Of a stretch of 22,764 nucleotides of DNA, positions 22,520 to 22,764 are shown in pieces; the stretch's first letter is position 1; every line of letters starts with the position of its first letter. The stretch is taken from assembly GCA_004335635.1 (NCBI GenBank), contig QAXH01001129.1, forward strand, positions 1 through 22,764. The letters are read 5' to 3'. Under the pieces are notes generated by a model, which had not been told where the DNA came from, searched no databases, and saw nothing but the letters and a program-made list of their open reading frames with translations. The translations under genes were made by a program, and so were the position numbers. This stretch comes from Chloromonas sp. AAM2 (taxonomy: Eukaryota > Chlorophyta > Chlorophyceae > Chlamydomonadales > Chlamydomonadaceae).

Positions 22520-22764
22520 CTAGCTGGGACTAACACGCTGCTCCGGGCCATCAGACACAGCGGCAGCAAGGCTTGGCTTCTCTGGGCCTTCAGACACGGC
22601 GGCAGCAAGGACTGGCTGCTCGGGGCCATCAGACACAGCGGCAGCGCAGATTCGCTGCTCTGGGCCGCCAGAAAAAGCGGCAGCGGGAATCGCCTGCCCC
22701 GTACAGTCAGACACAGCGGCAGCGGCGATTACCTGTTCCGTGCTGTCGGACACGGCGGCAGCGG
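22520..22764 (-). repeat. 39-base minisatellite, open on minus as a 13-residue repeat, cut by the right edge
   Basis: Units at 22545-22583, 22584-22622, 22623-22661, 22662-22700, 22701-22739 and a partial unit at 22740-22764. Each contains a variant of gggccatcagacacagcggcagc. On the minus strand the unit reads SDGPEQxxxAAAV thirteen residues at a time, open from the right edge to a TAG at 22522-22520, so it could be the repetitive C-terminus of a protein whose body lies outside the window. At least one plus-strand frame is open too, since 39 is a multiple of three, so coding is not proven. Between units the SDGPEQ and AAAV parts are conserved and the middle three residues vary. Confidence 0.8.

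Noticed and set aside
1..22764. tRNA, rRNA, CRISPR arrays, transposase or reverse transcriptase genes.
   Set aside because: No T-arm-like GGTTCRA box in a cloverleaf context, no regular spacer array, and no catalytic motif of a mobile-element enzyme was seen on either strand; a tRNA scan would be needed to be certain.

Overview
The window looks like nuclear DNA of a green plant-lineage eukaryote, most likely a chlorophyte alga. Coding sequence is split by many GT-AG introns of about 85-870 bases. Exon ends show GTGAG/GTAAG donors and TGCAG-type acceptors, and codon phase is kept across almost every junction I rebuilt. Two of the recognisable proteins resemble plant forms. The longest proteins are the Ala/Ser/Gln/Pro-rich, low-complexity kind common in green algae. 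There is no sign of operons, ribosome binding sites, CRISPR, insertion sequences or other prokaryotic features. Layout, left to right. (1) 1-247, minus: a possible 5' part of an unrecognised gene running off the left edge. (2) 474-4064, minus: a seven-exon gene for a TANGO2/NRDE-family protein (407 aa), rebuilt here from split exons with consistent phases; its introns hold two small tandem repeats. (3) 4065-5704: mostly unexplained, with one exon-like plus-strand piece ending in a stop at 4366. (4) about 16140 down to 5705, minus: one giant gene with at least nine exons, two longer than 2 kb, encoding about 2,500 residues of mostly disordered low-complexity protein; I recognise no enzymatic domain and its first exon is not settled. 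One intron carries a diverged internal duplication. (5) 16565-17832, plus: a three-exon S26 signal-peptidase/IMP-like protein of the plant type (242 aa), head to head with the giant gene, in which both catalytic dyad positions appear substituted. (6) 18606-21665, minus: a six-exon CPBP/CAAX-protease-like intramembrane glutamic protease (about 329 aa) with a probable plastid transit peptide, convergent with the S26 gene. (7) 22420 to the right edge: imperfect repeats, then a 39-base minisatellite that is open on the minus strand as a 13-residue repeat. The genes do not form an evident pathway. The TANGO2 protein concerns haem/lipid handling and secretory homeostasis, the S26-like protein an organelle membrane, and the CPBP protein a plastid-type membrane; the giant protein has no assigned role. 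Confidence is high for the three recognised families and their core exons. It is moderate for the giant gene's exon chain, and low for start codons, 3' ends and the partial or exon-like pieces at 1-247 and 4251-4366.
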